From NCBI GenBank assembly GCA_002310195.1, contig DBYS01000018.1:1-57093 (forward strand): a stretch of 57,093 nucleotides of DNA, read 5' to 3'. The notes under the pieces were generated by a model. It was given only the letters and a program-made list of their open reading frames with translations. It made no database searches and was not told where the DNA came from. The DNA is from Bacteroidales bacterium UBA1180. Lineage in GTDB: Bacteria; Bacteroidota; Bacteroidia; Bacteroidales; Paludibacteraceae. Below are positions 42,676 through 51,466 of this stretch, one piece after another (positions within the stretch are counted from its first letter, which is position 1; each line of letters opens with the position of its first letter). The translations under genes and the position numbers were made by a program.

Positions 42676-44829
42676 ATGAAAAGCGAATTGATTATTGACG
42701 TACATCCGGACGAGATAGCGATAGCGCTGACGGAAGATGACCGCTTGCAAGAGATCCGTCGCGAGAAGCGAAACGTAGATACCTTTGCCGTAGGCAATAT
42801 CTACTACGGCCGCGTAAAGAAGGTCATGCCGGCGCTGAATGCTGTGTTCGTGGATGTAGGTTATGAGAAAGATGCTTTTCTACACTACTTGGATTTAGGT
42901 TCAAATTTTCTTACTCTCCAGAAATTTATCTCCCGCACGGTAAGTGACCGCCGTCGAATCCCCTCGATGCGTAGCGTCGAGAAGCAGCCTGAGTGCGGCA
43001 AAGACGGCCAGATAGGCGACTATCTGAAAGTAGGAGATACACTATTGGTACAAGTCACCAAAGAACCCATCAACACCAAAGGTCCGCGTCTGACGGCCGA
43101 AGTATCGCTCGCCGGACGAAACATGGTACTGATGCCGATGGGCGACAAGGTGATGGTAAGCAACAAGATTCGCCGGGACAGTGAGCGCAACAAACTGCGC
43201 AAGATGGTGCAACAAGTCCGTCCGCAAGGCTACGGAGTGATCGTACGCACCGTGGCAGAAGGAGCCAGTCTGGAAGACCTCGACTCCGAACTGAATATCC
43301 TCGTGCGAAAATGGGAAGACGCACTACGCCTGCTGCAAACCAAGCAACCCGTGTGCCTGATCTGCGAAGAGATAGGCCGCACAACGGGCATCATCCGTGA
43401 CCTGTTCTCTCCGGAGTTCAACACCATACAGGTCAACGATTCAGCGGTGTACGACGAAGTAAGAGAATATGTGGAACTCATCTCTCCGGACAGCGCCAAG
43501 ATAGTCAAGCTCTATACGGGCGACCAGCCGATCTTCGACCGCTACGATATAACTCGTCAGCTCAAGACCGGATTAGGCCGTACAGTAGGATTCAAGAACG
43601 GCGGCTATCTGATCATCGACAAGACCGAGGCATTGTTCTCGATCGACGTCAACAGCGGCTCGAAAAAGGTATATGACGACCAGGAAGAGAATGCTTTCCA
43701 CTATAACATGCTGGCAGCCGAAGAACTGGCACACCAACTCCGATTGCGCGATATAGGCGGAATCATCATCGTCGATTTTATCGACATGGATTCCAAAGAC
43801 CACCAACAGCAACTGTACGAGTACATGCGCAAGTTGATGTCTCGCGACCGAGCCCGCCACAACATTCTGCCTCTCAGTAAGTTCGGACTGATGCAGATCA
43901 CCCGCCAGCGCGTACGTCCAGCCGTAGAAATGGATGTGACGGAGGTTTGTCCGACATGTCACGGCAAGGGACGCATACAGAGTTCCATCAACTTTACGGA
44001 ACAACTGGAGCAAGAGATTGACCTGATGTACCGCCTTTATGGTAAAGGAATGCGCTTGCATGTGCATCCGTACGTATATGCGTACGCATGCAACGGTCTG
44101 CTGAGCCTCAAGCGCCGCTGGTGGTGGCGTAACGGCATTACGCTGCAAGAGAACCAAGGCCTCGGCATGCTGGAGTATCACTTCTACAACGCCAAAGGCA
44201 TGGAACTGAGCCGTCCGGAAACGGAAGCTGGCAACGACAACAAGATCGAGCGCGCCCTGCGTGCCGATGCCAATCCGCAACCGCAACAACAGCAGCCTAA
44301 GAAGCAGAAGCAGCAGAATCAACCGCAACAACAGCCAAAACAGCAGCAACAGCAGCCCAAGCAACAACCGCAACAGCCTAAGCAGCAAAAACCTGTAGAG
44401 GCCAAGCCGGTAGAGCAGAAGCCTGTTGAACAAAAGCCTGTTGAGGCCAAGCCCGCTGAGGTTAAGTCTGCCGAGCAGAAGCCGAAAGCCCGCCGTTCAC
44501 GCAAGAAAGCTGAGCCGAAGCCAGTTGCCGAAGCCAAGCCGCAAGTAGAGCAGAAGCCCGCTGAGGTCAAACCGCAGCCGGAGCCAAAGCAAGAGCCGAA
44601 GCCTCAAACAGAGGCCAAGCCCAAAACAAAGCGTGCGCCGCGGAAGAAAGCTGCCAAGCCGGCCGAGTCTGAACCTGTAAAGGAAGTAAAACAGGAACAA
44701 AAAAAGGTTGAGAAGCCTGCCGCCAAGGCAGCGCCTCAGGCTGAGAAACCTGCCAAACCGAAACGAACACGTCAGCCGCGTAAGAAACAAGCTGACACGA
44801 AGGGTAATGAAAATGCCCAAATCCAATAA
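42676..44829 (+). CDS. rng: Ribonuclease G/E with a long disordered tail
   Basis: A 717-aa endoribonuclease for rRNA processing and mRNA decay. An S1 RNA-binding domain (about 38-125), RNase H-like and DNase I-like catalytic parts (catalytic Asp in SIDVNSGSK and DFIDMDSKDHQ) and the Zn-link CPTCHGKG (about 427-434) make up the first 530 residues, the usual length of the family in Bacteroidota. Residues about 533-717 are an extra low-complexity tail: first Gln/Pro/Lys, then VE(Q/A)KP repeats, then Lys/Arg-rich blocks (RRSRKK, KRAPRKKA, KRTRQPRKK). This recalls the RNA- and partner-binding tail of enterobacterial RNase E. Confidence 0.93.
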   Translation: MKSELIIDVHPDEIAIALTEDDRLQEIRREKRNVDTFAVGNIYYGRVKKVMPALNAVFVDVGYEKDAFLHYLDLGSNFLTLQKFISRTVSDRRRIPSMRSVEKQPECGKDGQIGDYLKVGDTLLVQVTKEPINTKGPRLTAEVSLAGRNMVLMPMGDKVMVSNKIRRDSERNKLRKMVQQVRPQGYGVIVRTVAEGASLEDLDSELNILVRKWEDALRLLQTKQPVCLICEEIGRTTGIIRDLFSPEFNTIQVNDSAVYDEVREYVELISPDSAKIVKLYTGDQPIFDRYDITRQLKTGLGRTVGFKNGGYLIIDKTEALFSIDVNSGSKKVYDDQEENAFHYNMLAAEELAHQLRLRDIGGIIIVDFIDMDSKDHQQQLYEYMRKLMSRDRARHNILPLSKFGLMQITRQRVRPAVEMDVTEVCPTCHGKGRIQSSINFTEQLEQEIDLMYRLYGKGMRLHVHPYVYAYACNGLLSLKRRWWWRNGITLQENQGLGMLEYHFYNAKGMELSRPETEAGNDNKIERALRADANPQPQQQQPKKQKQQNQPQQQPKQQQQQPKQQPQQPKQQKPVEAKPVEQKPVEQKPVEAKPAEVKSAEQKPKARRSRKKAEPKPVAEAKPQVEQKPAEVKPQPEPKQEPKPQTEAKPKTKRAPRKKAAKPAESEPVKEVKQEQKKVEKPAAKAAPQAEKPAKPKRTRQPRKKQADTKGNENAQIQ

Positions 44830-44840
44830 GTAGAAAAGCG

Positions 44841-44877
44841 AAAAAAGGCTGTCACCGAGTGTGGCAGCCTTTTTTTG
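44841..44877 (+). terminator. Intrinsic terminator after rng
   Basis: Stem GGCTGTCAC / GTGGCAGCC with loop CGAGT, flanked by AAAAAA and TTTTTTTT; it can also stop the convergent GH13 transcript. Confidence 0.88.
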
Positions 44878-44893
44878 TGGTCATAATCTGAAA

Positions 44894-46255
44894 TCAGTCG
44901 AGGGCAGTGAGGATAACGAACTCCCACGGATTGAGACGGCGGCTGTACGAAGCCTCGAGAGCGATCAGATTGCCGTCGAAGTCAGCATAGTTGCCTGTAA
45001 ACGCATCGATTTCCACGGTTACATCCTGCGGCTCGCCACTCATGTTGATAAGGCTGATCACAGTGTTCGTCTTCTTGCAGCAGGGCAGGAATGCCTCGCG
45101 TACGCAGGCAAAGACCTTGTCGTTGTTCGGATTGAGACGCATCATCGGTGCACCGAGTTCGGGCGAGCGGAGAGCGGGATTAGCTTCGCGCAAGTCGTTC
45201 AGACGCTTGTAGAGCGGGCGCATCGGGCTATTGTCGTCGCGGTCGATGCAATCCTTCTCAAAGAACGCCAGACGATGATGATTGCCGTACTCCTGACCGG
45301 TGTAGATCAGCGGCATACCCGGTACGATGTACGTGAATGCTGTCATAGCCTGAACGGCCTTGCCCATACGCTCATACTCGTCGCCCGACCAGGAGTTTTC
45401 GTCGTGGTTGGTGATGAAGTTCATGCGGATAGCGTAATCCTCAACGGTGGTGTCAGCCTTGGCGAAATAATCCCAGAGGTCCTGCACGCTGTTCTTGCCC
45501 TGTGCAACGCCGTTCATCAGGTGATGGAGTGTCCAGCCGTAATACATGTCGAAGGCCGTCTCGCAGAGCTCGAAAGCTTTGTCCTCATCCTCAGCAAGTG
45601 TGAACATGTCCGGATGGGTTTGACGGAGTTCGGCCATTGCATCGTTCCAGAAGTCTGTGGGTACCTCGCCGGCTACATCGCAACGGAAGCCGTCGATGCC
45701 GATCTCGTCCATCCAGAAGTGCATAGCTTCCTTCATGGCGGCACGCATATCCTCGTTCTCATAGTTGAGTTTGCTGATATCCGTCCAGTCGTACTGAACC
45801 ATCAGATTGCCATTCTCATCGCGGTAATGCCAGCCGTCGATCTTCGTCCACTCGCTGTCCGGAGCAGTATGGTTAGCCACCCAGTCGAGGATAACCTTCA
45901 TGCCCAGTTCGTGTGCTTTGGCCAGGAAATGTTCGAAATCCTCGCGCGTACCGAACTCGGGGTTGAAATCACAATAATCGATGATGCTGTAATAGCTGCC
46001 GAGCGATCCTTTGCGTGTGAGCTTGCCGATAGGCTGCAGCGGCATCATCCAGATGATATCCACGCCCATTTCTTTGAGTTTGGGCAGTTCGTCCTCTGCT
46101 GCACGGAACGTGCCTTCGGGCGTGAGTTGGCGTGTGTTCAGCTCGAAGATCGTAGCATCGTATGCGAACTTCGGATGCTTGAGAGGTTGCTGTTCTTGCT
46201 TGGCGCATGATGCCAAGGTTAACAAAGCCAGCAGAAAAATGGTCATTCGTTTCAT
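44894..46255 (-). CDS. Alpha-amylase family (GH13) lipoprotein, first of two
   Basis: A 453-aa lipid-anchored glycosidase (signal MKRMTIFLLALLTLASC, lipobox Cys 17; ATG 46261 is an alternative start). The (beta/alpha)8 domain has the GH13 regions VILDWVANHTA, the nucleophile Asp in GFRCDVAGE, the acid/base Glu in LAEDED and NFITNHDEN with the transition-state Asp. A short C-terminal beta domain follows. It probably acts on starch-type glucans at the cell surface or in the periplasm. It is 21 nt downstream of the second GH13 gene, in one operon. Confidence 0.92.
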   Translation of the reverse strand: MKRMTIFLLALLTLASCAKQEQQPLKHPKFAYDATIFELNTRQLTPEGTFRAAEDELPKLKEMGVDIIWMMPLQPIGKLTRKGSLGSYYSIIDYCDFNPEFGTREDFEHFLAKAHELGMKVILDWVANHTAPDSEWTKIDGWHYRDENGNLMVQYDWTDISKLNYENEDMRAAMKEAMHFWMDEIGIDGFRCDVAGEVPTDFWNDAMAELRQTHPDMFTLAEDEDKAFELCETAFDMYYGWTLHHLMNGVAQGKNSVQDLWDYFAKADTTVEDYAIRMNFITNHDENSWSGDEYERMGKAVQAMTAFTYIVPGMPLIYTGQEYGNHHRLAFFEKDCIDRDDNSPMRPLYKRLNDLREANPALRSPELGAPMMRLNPNNDKVFACVREAFLPCCKKTNTVISLINMSGEPQDVTVEIDAFTGNYADFDGNLIALEASYSRRLNPWEFVILTALD

Positions 46256-46276
46256 AAGCATTGGAATATAAGGTTA

Positions 46277-48286
46277 TTATTCAATATTGTAAGTCAAGTT
46301 TTTGCGGTTGATCGTTACGGTCACTTTCTCGCCCATATATGTGCGCGTATAAATCCACTCGTCGGGCGTGCAGCTGATAGTTTGCAGATCGCCGTAGAGT
46401 AGGGGCATTGAGCTGCGCCGCATGCGTATGAGTTTCTGTACGTCGGCTCGCATGGTTTGCTCCTGTTCGTTGAGGCCGTCGAAGCGCATCATCATACGGT
46501 TGTCGGGATCATTGGCTCCAACCTCGCCGTACTCGTCGCCCTGATAGATGCACGGCACGCCCGGGAGCGTGAAGTTGATGACCTCCTGGAGCATGGCTTT
46601 GCGGTACGCTATGTTTGCGTCACCTATGCCTACCGTACGTGTCCAGCCGGCTTCTTTGCCATCCTCGTCCGGACGGATTGCACCGCCTGCGAGTGAGGCT
46701 ATGCGAACCTGATCATGGTTGCCGCTGATGTTACCCATCGTGTGGTGTGCGCCATAGGCAGCCATCGACTCTTTGACTATACGCTCCAGATCTGTCATGG
46801 GAAACTTGGTGTCAATCACCGACTCGCGTATGCCGTAGTACTCGTTGAAGTCAAACTGTGCGTTGAGCATACCGGTCTTGACGTACATACTGATCAGTTC
46901 GGGCGAACCGTAGGTCTCGCCGATCATCCAGATATGTCTGCCCGGGAATCGCGTAGCCATCTTGTGTCCAAGCAGCCGCCAGTATGCTTCGGGTATATGC
47001 TTGCAGGCATCGTGACGGAAACCGTCGAACGGGAAATTCTCCAGCCAGAACAGCGCTGTGTCGGTCATTGCCTCGCACACTTCCGGTTGTTCCAAATCCA
47101 GCGAAGGGATATGCACGTCGAACCAAGTGGTCAGTCGCGCCTCGTCCCACAGCTCAAAGTTCCGGCGTCCGTCGGGCAGAATACTGTCGGTGATCCACTC
47201 GGGATGCTGCTGAATAACCGGCGAATTGATATGCAGATGGTTGGCAACATAATCGAGTACAACATGCAGATTGTGGGCATGTGCGGCGTCCAGCATCTCA
47301 CGCAGTTCGTCGGACGTGCCGAAACGGTGATCGACCTTGTTGTTGTATATCGGCCAGTAGCCGTGATAGCCAGAGAACTTCGTGTAAGTCTTGGTCGGGT
47401 CGTACTTGTTGCCGTTCTTGAACGGATAGCGTCCCCATGCGTCGGTCGGGTTCTGCGTGATAGGCGACACCCAGATTGTGGTGATGCCGAGATCCTCAAA
47501 GAACCCGCTGTTGATTTTGTCGGTTATACCCTTGATATCGCCGCCCTGATAATCGACTATAGGCAGCACCTCGGGATCGTTCAGCGGCTCGTCGTTGGCA
47601 GTGTTTCCGTTGTAGAAGCGGTCGATCATCAGCGAATAGAGCACTTGCGTCTGATCGTCGTTGAGCGAGAGCTGAGCGGCATCGGTCACAACCTTGCCGT
47701 CCTGAAGCGGGATGAGCACATCGTTCAGACGATTGGCGAGACTGGCAGCATACAGGCGGATGAACGAACGGCCTTTCGGGCAGTCGGGGATGCGCAATGT
47801 GGCAATCTCGTCGCCCTCGCCGCGCTCGATAAGCTCGGGCGCAAGCAGTTGGTCGCCCAAGTAAGCATGAACGCGGTAGTTCCCCTCGGCCGGCAGACTA
47901 AACAGGATCGTCGAATCCGTGCAACCGACGGTTGTCAGACCTGTCTTGAACGGCAGGTTGGGCAGGATAGGGATGTCGTAACGGGCGCTGCTGTCAACAT
48001 AGATCGTCAGTGTGGACAGACTGTTGTCGCCGCGCAGATCGAACTCCAGCGTGGTGTAGTTTGTAGCCGAGTAAGTCATGTCGGTCTCGATGGTCAGTTG
48101 CTCGTCGCCGTTGAGCGCGGGCAGATAATCCGTCAGCCATATGTGCTGCACGCCGCCGGTGTAATGAACCGGCATGATCGGGTTAACGACAGGGCTGTCG
48201 GAGCAAGCCGTGCGGGATTGTTTGCCACCGCAGGCGCTGAAGCAGAACAGCGCTACAAGGGATAAGAAAAGAGTAGTGTGTTTCAT
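46277..48286 (-). CDS. Alpha-amylase family (GH13) lipoprotein with an N-terminal beta domain
   Basis: 669 aa from ATG 48286 (MKHTTLFLSLVALFCFSAC, lipobox Cys 19); the frame is open further upstream but covers the promoter. Residues about 30-220 form an N-terminal beta-sandwich domain, as in cyclomaltodextrinase-like enzymes. The catalytic barrel follows: QGGDIKGITDKI, VVLDYVANH, the nucleophile Asp in DGFRHDACKH, the acid/base Glu in WMIGETYG and ISGNHDQVR. First gene of the pair. No SusC/SusD partners are nearby. Confidence 0.92.
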   Translation of the reverse strand: MKHTTLFLSLVALFCFSACGGKQSRTACSDSPVVNPIMPVHYTGGVQHIWLTDYLPALNGDEQLTIETDMTYSATNYTTLEFDLRGDNSLSTLTIYVDSSARYDIPILPNLPFKTGLTTVGCTDSTILFSLPAEGNYRVHAYLGDQLLAPELIERGEGDEIATLRIPDCPKGRSFIRLYAASLANRLNDVLIPLQDGKVVTDAAQLSLNDDQTQVLYSLMIDRFYNGNTANDEPLNDPEVLPIVDYQGGDIKGITDKINSGFFEDLGITTIWVSPITQNPTDAWGRYPFKNGNKYDPTKTYTKFSGYHGYWPIYNNKVDHRFGTSDELREMLDAAHAHNLHVVLDYVANHLHINSPVIQQHPEWITDSILPDGRRNFELWDEARLTTWFDVHIPSLDLEQPEVCEAMTDTALFWLENFPFDGFRHDACKHIPEAYWRLLGHKMATRFPGRHIWMIGETYGSPELISMYVKTGMLNAQFDFNEYYGIRESVIDTKFPMTDLERIVKESMAAYGAHHTMGNISGNHDQVRIASLAGGAIRPDEDGKEAGWTRTVGIGDANIAYRKAMLQEVINFTLPGVPCIYQGDEYGEVGANDPDNRMMMRFDGLNEQEQTMRADVQKLIRMRRSSMPLLYGDLQTISCTPDEWIYTRTYMGEKVTVTINRKNLTYNIE

Positions 48287-48330
48287 ATTTGAGAATTGTG
48301 TTTTCGTGGTGTGCGCAAACCTTTGCGTTG

Positions 48331-48362
48331 CAAAGTTACGATTTTTTTTGCATATATGCAAA
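48331..48362 (-). promoter_or_regulatory. Promoter of the GH13 operon
   Basis: Minus strand TTTG (48362-48359), 20 nt, TAACTTTG (48338-48331). The -33 element is one end of the perfect palindrome TTTGCATATATGCAAA (48347-48362). Confidence 0.72.
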
Positions 48363-48377
48363 TACAAGCCGCACTTT

Positions 48378-48409
48378 TTTGCAAAATTGAACAAAATTTA
48401 TTAACTTTG
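48378..48409 (+). promoter_or_regulatory. Promoter of fabD
   Basis: TTTG (48378-48381), 20 nt, TAACTTTG (48402-48409). Just before the start codon the leader contains AAAAATC repeats (48438-48457) and no Shine-Dalgarno sequence. Confidence 0.75.
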
Positions 48410-48457
48410 CAGCGATTTAGCCGATAAATACACTTGTAAAAATCAAAAATCAAAAAT

Positions 48458-49330
48458 ATGACGAAATCATTCATCTTCCCCGGTCAGGGCAGTCAGTTCA
48501 TAGGTATGGGCAAAGACCTGTACGACAATTTTCCCGCAGCGCGCGAGCTCTTTGAGCGTGCAAACGAGTTGCTTGGTTTCCGCATCACGGATGTAATGTT
48601 TGAGGGCACAGACGATGAGTTGCGTGCCACGCGCGTGACGCAACCTGCTGTGTTTCTGCACTCTGTGGCGGCGTTTATGGTCAACACCATCGAGCAGCCG
48701 CAGATGGTAGCCGGTCACAGTCTGGGCGAGTTCTCTGCCCTGGTGGCTTGCGGTGCACTCCGATTTGATGACGCGTTGCTGCTTGTAAGTGCCCGCGCCG
48801 AAGCGATGCAGCGTGCCTGCGAGCTGCAGCCGGGAACGATGGCGGCTGTTCTCGGCATGGAGGATGATAAGGTGGAAGAAATCTGCCGCAGTATATCCGA
48901 CGATATCGTTGTGGCGGCTAACTTCAACTGTCCGGGGCAGGTGGTTATATCCGGCACAGTGAGCGGCATTGATGAGGCTATACCTCTGCTGAAAGAAGCC
49001 GGTGCAAGGCGCGCCATCAAGATCCCTGTAGGCGGTGCATTCCACTCGCCGCTGATGCAGCCTGCCGCCGAGGATCTGGGCAAGGCTATCGAGCGTACGG
49101 CGTTCCATAAGCCGATATGTCCTATCTATCAGAATGTCTGCGCCTTACCGCAAACCGAACCGGAAGTTATACGCAAGAATCTGCTCATGCAGCTCACCTC
49201 GCCTGTACGTTGGACGCAGTCCGTACAGCAGATGATTGCCGACGGGGCAGAGGCGTTCTACGAGTTCGGTCCCGGCGATGTATTGAAGAACTTAATCCGC
49301 AAAATCAACCCCGAAGTCGCCGTAGGCTAA
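48458..49330 (+). CDS. fabD: Malonyl-CoA:ACP transacylase
   Basis: A 290-aa cytosolic enzyme that loads malonate onto acyl carrier protein for fatty-acid synthesis. The N-terminal FPGQGSQFIGMG, the nucleophile S88 in GHSLGEF, H196 in GAFHSPLM and the active-site Gln in the N-terminal loop are all present. Standard length. It is followed after 10 nt by the MATE gene. Confidence 0.97.
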   Translation: MTKSFIFPGQGSQFIGMGKDLYDNFPAARELFERANELLGFRITDVMFEGTDDELRATRVTQPAVFLHSVAAFMVNTIEQPQMVAGHSLGEFSALVACGALRFDDALLLVSARAEAMQRACELQPGTMAAVLGMEDDKVEEICRSISDDIVVAANFNCPGQVVISGTVSGIDEAIPLLKEAGARRAIKIPVGGAFHSPLMQPAAEDLGKAIERTAFHKPICPIYQNVCALPQTEPEVIRKNLLMQLTSPVRWTQSVQQMIADGAEAFYEFGPGDVLKNLIRKINPEVAVG

Positions 49331-49340
49331 CTCTTGACTC

Positions 49341-50708
49341 TTGACATTCCACACTCAGCTACATAAGTCCATCCTCAAGATCGCCATCCCGTCCATCTTG
49401 GCGAACATCACCATCCCGCTGGTCGGGCTGGTGGACATGATTATTGCCGGACATATATCCAGTGCATGGGCTATCGGCGGCATAGCTGTCGGAACGATGC
49501 TGTTCGACATGCTCTATGGCTGCTTTGGCTTTTTGCGCGTCAGTATGTCCGGCTTGACGGCACAGGCCTACGGTGCGGGTGACAGTCAGGAATGCGGACG
49601 TCTGTTTGCCCGCTCGTCGGTTCTTGCATTGGGCGGAGCGCTGATTATATGGCTGTTACAGACCGTGTATCTGGAGGCTGTACTGTATGTGCTGCCATGC
49701 ACGCAGGAGGTTGCGGATTTTGCGCGTGCGTACTTTAAGATTCGCGTATGGGCAGCGCCCGCAACGCTGATGCTCATGACCTGCAAGGGCTTCTTCATCG
49801 GCATGCAGGACGGCACACGCGCCATGGTGGCCGATCTGGTGGTCAACGGCGTGAATATGCTGGCCTCATACGTACTAGCTGTACATACGCCGTTAGGTGC
49901 TGTAGGTGTGGCTTGGGGCACGCTCATCGCCCAGTGGACAGGGCTCGGTGTAGCGCTCACGATGATCGCTGTGCGGTACAATAAGAACTTTCAGTTTTCA
50001 ATCTTCGACATTCGGTTCGATAAGCGCTTTTTCCGCCTCAATACCGATTTGTTCGTCCGCTCGCTGTGCTTCATCGTGGTGTATGTGGGCTGGACGGCCA
50101 TCAGCAGCGGCTATGGTGATGTCGAACTGGCTGCGTCATCGCTGATGATGAAGCTGTTCATGCTCTTCTCGTTCTTCATTGACGGCTTTGCTTATGCCGG
50201 TGAAGCATTAGTTGGGAAGACTATCGGCGAAGTCGGTTGCGACCAATTGCGCACCCATCCTACTGGAACAGAATCTTCATATTTTCAAATTCTTAAATCT
50301 CCAAATAATCCTTTGATTAAGGTATTATTTGCCTGGGGTACGGGAGTAGGGCTGCTGTTCAGTCTGTTGTACGGGCTGTTTCCCAATGCCCTGTTTGCCT
50401 CACTCACCACGGATCAGGAGGTGGTCAGCACGATGCACCGATACATAGGCTGGCTGATCGCAATGCCCATGGTCAGTATGCTTGCGTTCATGTGGGACGG
50501 CATCTATGCCGGTGCCACCCGCGGCAAGGAGATCCGCAACGCCATGCTCTGGGCAGCGTTCGCATTTGCAGCAACGTACGGTGTACTGGTTCATCTGCCC
50601 GCATGGCCGGGTGCGCAGTCGGTCGCAACCGGTATGCATGTCGTATATGCTGCATACTTCGCTCATCTCGTAGCTCGCGTCATCTACCTTACGGCCAAAT
50701 TTAGATAA
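49341..50708 (+). CDS. MATE-family efflux transporter (DinF/NorM-like)
   Basis: A 455-aa inner-membrane exporter with about twelve helices, of the multidrug and toxin extrusion family (LANITIPLVGLVDMIIAGH in helix 1; GMQDGTRAMVADLVVNGVN). There is no ATG before residue 33, and that one would remove helix 1, so TTG 49341 is the likely start. Residues about 304-323 (encoded at about 50250-50310) form an A+T-rich hydrophilic insert in the loop before helix 8. It may be read with fabD. A hairpin terminator follows. Confidence 0.9.
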   Translation: MTFHTQLHKSILKIAIPSILANITIPLVGLVDMIIAGHISSAWAIGGIAVGTMLFDMLYGCFGFLRVSMSGLTAQAYGAGDSQECGRLFARSSVLALGGALIIWLLQTVYLEAVLYVLPCTQEVADFARAYFKIRVWAAPATLMLMTCKGFFIGMQDGTRAMVADLVVNGVNMLASYVLAVHTPLGAVGVAWGTLIAQWTGLGVALTMIAVRYNKNFQFSIFDIRFDKRFFRLNTDLFVRSLCFIVVYVGWTAISSGYGDVELAASSLMMKLFMLFSFFIDGFAYAGEALVGKTIGEVGCDQLRTHPTGTESSYFQILKSPNNPLIKVLFAWGTGVGLLFSLLYGLFPNALFASLTTDQEVVSTMHRYIGWLIAMPMVSMLAFMWDGIYAGATRGKEIRNAMLWAAFAFAATYGVLVHLPAWPGAQSVATGMHVVYAAYFAHLVARVIYLTAKFR

Positions 50709-50735
50709 AAATTGAAGATTTTTATTCTCTTTGAC

Positions 50736-50774
50736 AAAAAAATGCACAAAAAATTTGCAAATGTGCATTTTTTT
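50736..50774 (+). terminator. Terminator that overlaps the V-ATPase promoter
   Basis: AAAAAAATGCACA (50736-50748) pairs with TGTGCATTTTTTT (50762-50774) around a 13-nt loop. The loop holds the -33 TTTG of the next promoter, and the right arm is its spacer. Confidence 0.75.
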
Positions 50775-50785
50775 TTGTACCTTTG
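50754..50785 (+). promoter_or_regulatory. Promoter of the V-type ATPase operon
   Basis: TTTG (50754-50757), 20 nt, TACCTTTG (50778-50785). The leader is about 90 nt and GC-rich (GTTTGCGCGG ... TTTGCGCGCGC), with a tiny ORF MPFCARNM at 50804-50830. Confidence 0.78.
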
Positions 50786-50880
50786 TATCGGTTTGCGCGG
50801 GTTATGCCTTTTTGCGCGCGCAATATGTAAATGAAAACACACATTCTTTCGCACTGCAAATAATCTAAAAATCAAATACA

Positions 50881-51465
50881 ATGAATCTATCCGAATTAAC
50901 CGACAAGATCTACGCTGAGGGCGTAGAAAAAGGTAAAGAACAAGCCTCTGCTATCGTAGCTCAGGCCGAACAACAGGCTGCAGATATCATTGCTGCTGCC
51001 GAGAAGAAAGCTGCCCAAACCCTTGATGCTGCCAAAGCTGCCGCTGCCGAGCTGGACAAGAACACCCGCTCGGAGCTCAAGCTTTATGCCGAGCAATCGG
51101 TTAACGCCATCAAGACAGAGGTGACTAACCTGCTCACCGACAAACTCGCTGCCGATAGCGTGAAAGCTGCTACGGCTGATCCGAAGTTCATGCAGAAGAT
51201 TATCGCCGATCTCGTTGCCGAACTCGCCAAGGGTGGTGACGTAGTGATCGAGGCCAAGGACGCAGAGGCGCTGAAGAAGTACTTCGCTGCCAATGCCAAG
51301 ACTCTGCTGAACAAAGGCGTAGAAATCAAAGAAGTGAAGGGCATCAAAACATCTTTTGCCATCGCACCGAAAGACGGCGGCTACAAGCTTGCCTTCGGTG
51401 ACGACGAGTTCGTTGCTTATTTCAAGGAGTTCCTCCGTCCGCAATTGATTGAACTGCTTTTCTAA
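50881..51465 (+). CDS. V-type ATP synthase subunit E
   Basis: A 194-aa peripheral stalk subunit. The N-terminal half is a long Ala/Lys/Glu-rich helix (about 10-90) that forms a coiled coil with the partner stalk subunit. The C-terminal half is a small globular domain (VVIEAKDAEALKKYF ... IKTSFAIAPKDGGYKLAF ... FKEFLRPQLIELLF). It holds the catalytic head against the membrane part. First gene of the operon; one base separates its stop from the next start. Confidence 0.9.
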   Translation: MNLSELTDKIYAEGVEKGKEQASAIVAQAEQQAADIIAAAEKKAAQTLDAAKAAAAELDKNTRSELKLYAEQSVNAIKTEVTNLLTDKLAADSVKAATADPKFMQKIIADLVAELAKGGDVVIEAKDAEALKKYFAANAKTLLNKGVEIKEVKGIKTSFAIAPKDGGYKLAFGDDEFVAYFKEFLRPQLIELLF

Positions 51466-51466
51466 T

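Noticed and set aside
46715..48265. 516-codon ORF on the plus strand
   Set aside because: Antisense shadow of the GH13 lipoprotein gene, with no recognisable domain.
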